Shown in pieces: positions 61,722 through 64,000 of a DNA stretch of 64,000 bases (positions are counted from its first letter, which is position 1; every line of letters starts with the position of its first letter). The stretch lies in NCBI GenBank assembly GCA_002452405.1, contig DKFP01000004.1:339649-403648 (forward strand), given 5' to 3'. The notes under the pieces were generated by a model. The model made no database searches and was not told the DNA's origin. It saw nothing but the letters and a program-made list of their open reading frames with translations. The translations under genes and the position numbers were made by a program. Source of the DNA: Deferribacteraceae bacterium UBA6793 (GTDB lineage Bacteria > Chrysiogenota > Deferribacteres > Deferribacterales > Geovibrionaceae).

Positions 61722-62363
61722 ATGAAGTTTATAGCTGTTAACGGAAGCCCCAGAAAAAACTGGAACACTGCAATGCTTGTTGAAAGCGCTGTTGAGGGTG
61801 CCAAATCTAGAGGTGCTGAAACAGAGATAGTTCATCTGTACGATGTTGATTTCAAAGGATGCCACAGCTGTTTCGCCTGCAAACTCATCGGCGGGAAGAG
61901 CTATGGCAAATGTGCCGTTAAGGACGGTCTGACACCCATTCTGGAGAAAATATCCGATGCGGACGCATTCGTTATCGGCTCACCCATCTATTATGCGGAC
62001 GTGACAGGAGAGACCCGCTCATTTATGGAGCGACTCTTTTATCCTTTCATGACGTACGATAAGAACTATTCCAGCATCTTTCCAAGAAAGATAAAAACCG
62101 GGTTCATTTATGATATGAACCAGAAAGATGAGATGATGAAGGCTCGCGGATATGAATATACTTTTGATGTTAATAAAACGTACATGGGTAAGATATTCGG
62201 CTCCAGCGAGTATATTACCGCCTGCAATACATATCAATTCACTGACTACTCAAAATACGAATGTTCCGCATTCGATCCCGTGGCAAAGAAAGAGAGCAGG
62301 GACAATCAGTTCCCCATCGACCGCCAGAAGGCTTTTGACCTCGGCGTATCACTGGTAAGCTAA
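61722..62363 (+). CDS. Flavodoxin-fold NAD(P)H-dependent FMN reductase / iron-sulfur flavoprotein-like
   Basis: 213 residues. The FMN phosphate loop NGSPRKNWNTAML is at residues 6-18, then CHSCFACKLIGGKSYGKC with four cysteines that recall the compact Fe-S site of ISF-type proteins, and GSPIYYADVTGETRSFMERL typical of the family. A cytosolic quinone or disulfide reductase is likely. The ATG at 61722 with GGGAGG upstream is preferred over the longer frame at 61689. Confidence 0.87.
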   Translation: MKFIAVNGSPRKNWNTAMLVESAVEGAKSRGAETEIVHLYDVDFKGCHSCFACKLIGGKSYGKCAVKDGLTPILEKISDADAFVIGSPIYYADVTGETRSFMERLFYPFMTYDKNYSSIFPRKIKTGFIYDMNQKDEMMKARGYEYTFDVNKTYMGKIFGSSEYITACNTYQFTDYSKYECSAFDPVAKKESRDNQFPIDRQKAFDLGVSLVS

Positions 62364-62371
62364 CAAAGTAT

Positions 62372-62398
62372 AAAGGCGGTTCAATGAACCGCCTTTCA
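62372..62398. terminator. Bidirectional terminator
   Basis: AAAGGCGGTTC/GAACCGCCTTT around a short loop, between the flavoprotein-like gene and the AT-rich membrane gene. Confidence 0.9.
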
Positions 62399-63493
62399 TT
62401 TGATTACAAAATGATCCTTTATTTGATATGTATCTTTATCTAGCTTATAAACATTCCCTGTAAATCGCGCTACATTACCCTTCTCTAAATTGACAAGGTC
62501 TGCTGGTGATGAAACGTAAAGATTATTTTCGTCTTTAAGTAAAACATAAACAGGCTTGTATTCCCCATTTAAAAGTAACTCATGAGGAGTTTTATCTTTA
62601 GGTAAACTCAAATAATAATTGCCTTCTCCTGCAATTCTAAAAGCAATACTAGCTATCTTATTTCTAAAAGGAATAAAATAATTAAAATATAATATTGAAA
62701 ATAGAATCAAGGAAATCATAACTGTTAATTTTTTTGGATAATTAACTCTAAAAGATTTCTTAATAAAAGAAAATATAACAATTAAAACAAGTGACAAAAG
62801 TGTTAAAGAAAAACCAGTTACAAGAATTGAAAGGTTGGCTTGCACACTACTAGGAAGAAAAGTTCTTTCAGATAAAAGAAGAAAAGAAAGACAAGCAAAA
62901 AATACGACAAAATAAATCAAAAAAGCGTAAGTTAATTTTCCTCTTGTTATTTGAACATCTAGTCTAGCCATTATTAAAGAAAATGATGGAAGAATAATGA
63001 GAAAAAGAAACACACTTACAGGAAATGTTGAATTGTAATTTTTCGATAATATGTCAATAGCTAATGATAGATATAAAATTAGCAGTGGGAAAAGTGAAAA
63101 AACAGCGGTATAGATTACTACAATACCGTTATTTTTAACCAACCACGGTCTAGATATGACGAATGCAAATCTATATTCAAGAAAAAAAAAGTTAAATGAA
63201 ATAAATAGCATATAAGTCAGCAGAATAAGAGGAATAACAATTACATTAATTGAAAGATAATTTGACAATGAAATCATAGTAAAAGCAGTAAGACCTGTAG
63301 ATACAATGTAAGACAGAGTAAGAAAAAATGACAGTACAACCAATATAAAATAAACAGCAGGAGTATAAAGGTTGAAATATTTAGCAAGTGTTCTAAACTG
63401 TGACACTTTTTTTCTTGATTTCATACTTGATTTTAACATAGAAGTAAAAAGTAAAATATAAAGAAAAGATAGTAACTGAAATTGTTTTGTCAC
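62396..63493 (-). CDS. AT-rich multi-helix membrane protein of unknown function
   Basis: 365 residues with about eight predicted helices (roughly 45-65, 70-90, 95-110, 130-150, 160-180, 190-210, 220-245, 260-280) and a C-terminal soluble tail of about 85 residues (AFRIAGEGNYYLSLP to VIK). No family recognised. Base composition is strikingly AT-rich next to every neighbour, and it is flanked by repeats on one side, suggesting recent acquisition. The start is a GTG at 63493 with GAGAGG upstream; that ribosome site lies in a repeat remnant. Confidence 0.75.
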   Translation of the reverse strand: MTKQFQLLSFLYILLFTSMLKSSMKSRKKVSQFRTLAKYFNLYTPAVYFILVVLSFFLTLSYIVSTGLTAFTMISLSNYLSINVIVIPLILLTYMLFISFNFFFLEYRFAFVISRPWLVKNNGIVVIYTAVFSLFPLLILYLSLAIDILSKNYNSTFPVSVFLFLIILPSFSLIMARLDVQITRGKLTYAFLIYFVVFFACLSFLLLSERTFLPSSVQANLSILVTGFSLTLLSLVLIVIFSFIKKSFRVNYPKKLTVMISLILFSILYFNYFIPFRNKIASIAFRIAGEGNYYLSLPKDKTPHELLLNGEYKPVYVLLKDENNLYVSSPADLVNLEKGNVARFTGNVYKLDKDTYQIKDHFVIK

Positions 63494-63562
63494 TTTGTTC
63501 CTCTCAATGACAAATAGAGGTTTTATACTTAGTCTTTAGAAGTGAGCGGAACAAGTCGGTAT

Positions 63563-63600
63563 GAGATTGCCACACCTGTTACGCAGGTTCGCAATGACAT
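63563..63600. repeat. Dispersed intergenic repeat, copy G (partial)
   Basis: GAGATTGCCACACC...GCAGGTTCGCAATGAC, one arm pair of the family. It opens a 507-base gene-free stretch to the window end. Confidence 0.65.
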
Positions 63601-63766
63601 CAACTTTTTGCTGAAAGCAAACTATAAGAGCTGGCATTATATTGGTGAGCATGAGCATACGTTTGTGTATGTGATGCGAGCGAAAGGAAGCTGACGCAGA
63701 AGAACGTAGTGATAAACTTTTTGGCTGGAAGCGAGCTATACTTGGCGGCTTTTTATTTGTGAGTGT

Positions 63767-63845
63767 GAGATTGCGTCGTCACGATGTTCCTCGCAAAGAC
63801 AATAAACTGTTTGTCTTCGCGAACCCTTTATGGGTGAAGCGATCT
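63767..63845. repeat. Dispersed intergenic repeat, copy H
   Basis: GAGATTGCGTCGTCACGATG, CCTCGCAAAGAC, TTGTCTTCGCGAACCC, GTGAAGCGATCT. Confidence 0.75.
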
Positions 63846-63853
63846 AAAGATTT

Positions 63854-63888
63854 AAGATTGCGTCGTCACGTTGTTCCTCGCAATGACG
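63854..63888. repeat. Dispersed intergenic repeat, copy I (partial)
   Basis: AAGATTGCGTCGTCACGTTG then CCTCGCAATGAC. The tail AATGACGAATAGATGTTTTA with TTAGTCTTTAGA resembles 63497-63540, so a longer unit is duplicated around copies G and H. Confidence 0.7.
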
Positions 63889-64000
63889 AATAGATGTTTT
63901 AGTTTAGTCTTTAGATGCAAGCAGAAGAAGGCAGGCGATAAAAATCGACGAGTGTATATAGATATACATGAGGAAGGTTTTTTGGAGGACAACGAAGTTA
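63889..64000. other. Gene-free right edge of the window
   Basis: No gene is supported. An ATG at 63969 opens a frame to the edge after TATATAGATATACAT, and a GGAGG at 63983-63987 could be the ribosome site of a gene that begins beyond 64000. Both are possible and neither can be tested here. Confidence 0.3.

Noticed and set aside
2891..63888. CRISPR array as explanation for the repeated sequences
   Set aside because: Copies are single or a few per gap, imperfect, palindromic and not evenly spaced, and no cas genes are present.
1..64000. tRNA or rRNA genes
   Set aside because: No cloverleaf with T-loop GTTCGA context and no rRNA conserved stretch was found by eye; GGTTCG occurrences belong to the dispersed repeats.

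Overview
The window looks like chromosome of an anaerobic, respiring Gram-negative bacterium. Diderm traits are a DUF3373 beta-barrel porin, lipoproteins and an FtsEX-EnvC set. Anaerobic respiration is suggested by a Tat-exported molybdopterin reductase of the polysulfide/thiosulfate reductase type, a seven-haem cytochrome c and a flavocytochrome-like flavoprotein. The eukaryotic-type citrate synthase, ablAB, the DUF3373 porin and the rhodanese lipoprotein together recall Deferribacterota (Geovibrio, Seleniivibrio or Denitrovibrio-like). That assignment is an inference from gene content; no rRNA or tRNA gene was found.

Layout. 1-8.8 kb: a truncated long-form gap gene, a rhodanese, glyA behind a ZTP riboswitch, a hemolysin III-like membrane protein, a DHH phosphoesterase, divergent mobA/mobB, gltA and an EamA permease. 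9-12.2 kb: ablA-ablB (N-acetyl-beta-lysine), a MarC protein and a hemerythrin-like protein with an FNR-like box. 12.2-17.5 kb: a minus-strand operon (DUF2318 lipoprotein, ABC permease, ABC ATPase, histidine kinase, sigma-54 activator, PH-domain protein) behind a good sigma-54 promoter. 17.8-27.9 kb: a TorD-like chaperone, the porin, a DUF134 regulator, psrABC-like genes and a triple-rhodanese lipoprotein. 28-30 kb: an enoyl-CoA hydratase and rmuC. 30-39.6 kb: two divergent cobamide gene groups including a probable cbiR. 39.6-52.9 kb: an esterase, a GT39 enzyme, an AEC transporter, then ftsE-ftsX-envC-ctpA-deacetylase-tsaD-dusB, an ATP-grasp protein and tex. 53-57.5 kb: c-di-GMP signalling proteins and a MarR regulator. 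57.5-60.6 kb: ribB under an FMN riboswitch, then the cytochrome/flavoprotein pair. 60.9-64 kb: a decayed EAL gene, a flavodoxin-like protein, an AT-rich membrane protein gene and a cluster of dispersed repeats.

How the genes work together. MobA, MobB and the TorD-like chaperone could supply and insert the molybdopterin guanine dinucleotide cofactor of the Psr-like enzyme. The triple-rhodanese lipoprotein, next door, could carry sulfane sulfur to it, as Sud does in Wolinella. A 15-base palindrome, TGTATAC-N-GTATACA, lies upstream of psrA and of the rhodanese gene, with a weaker copy between gltA and the EamA gene, so these may form one regulon. The cobamide genes cover corrin-ring steps, nucleotide-loop assembly and, through CbiR, remodelling of imported cobamides.

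Most worth checking: the GTATAC-type regulon; the FMN-riboswitch hairpin that encloses the ribB ribosome site; the sigma-54 promoter that links a two-component system to its own ABC/DUF2318 operon; the unexplained structured leader before the DUF134 gene; the possible AUU start of cobS; and a nine-copy intergenic repeat family, one copy of which is split by a 47-base insertion.
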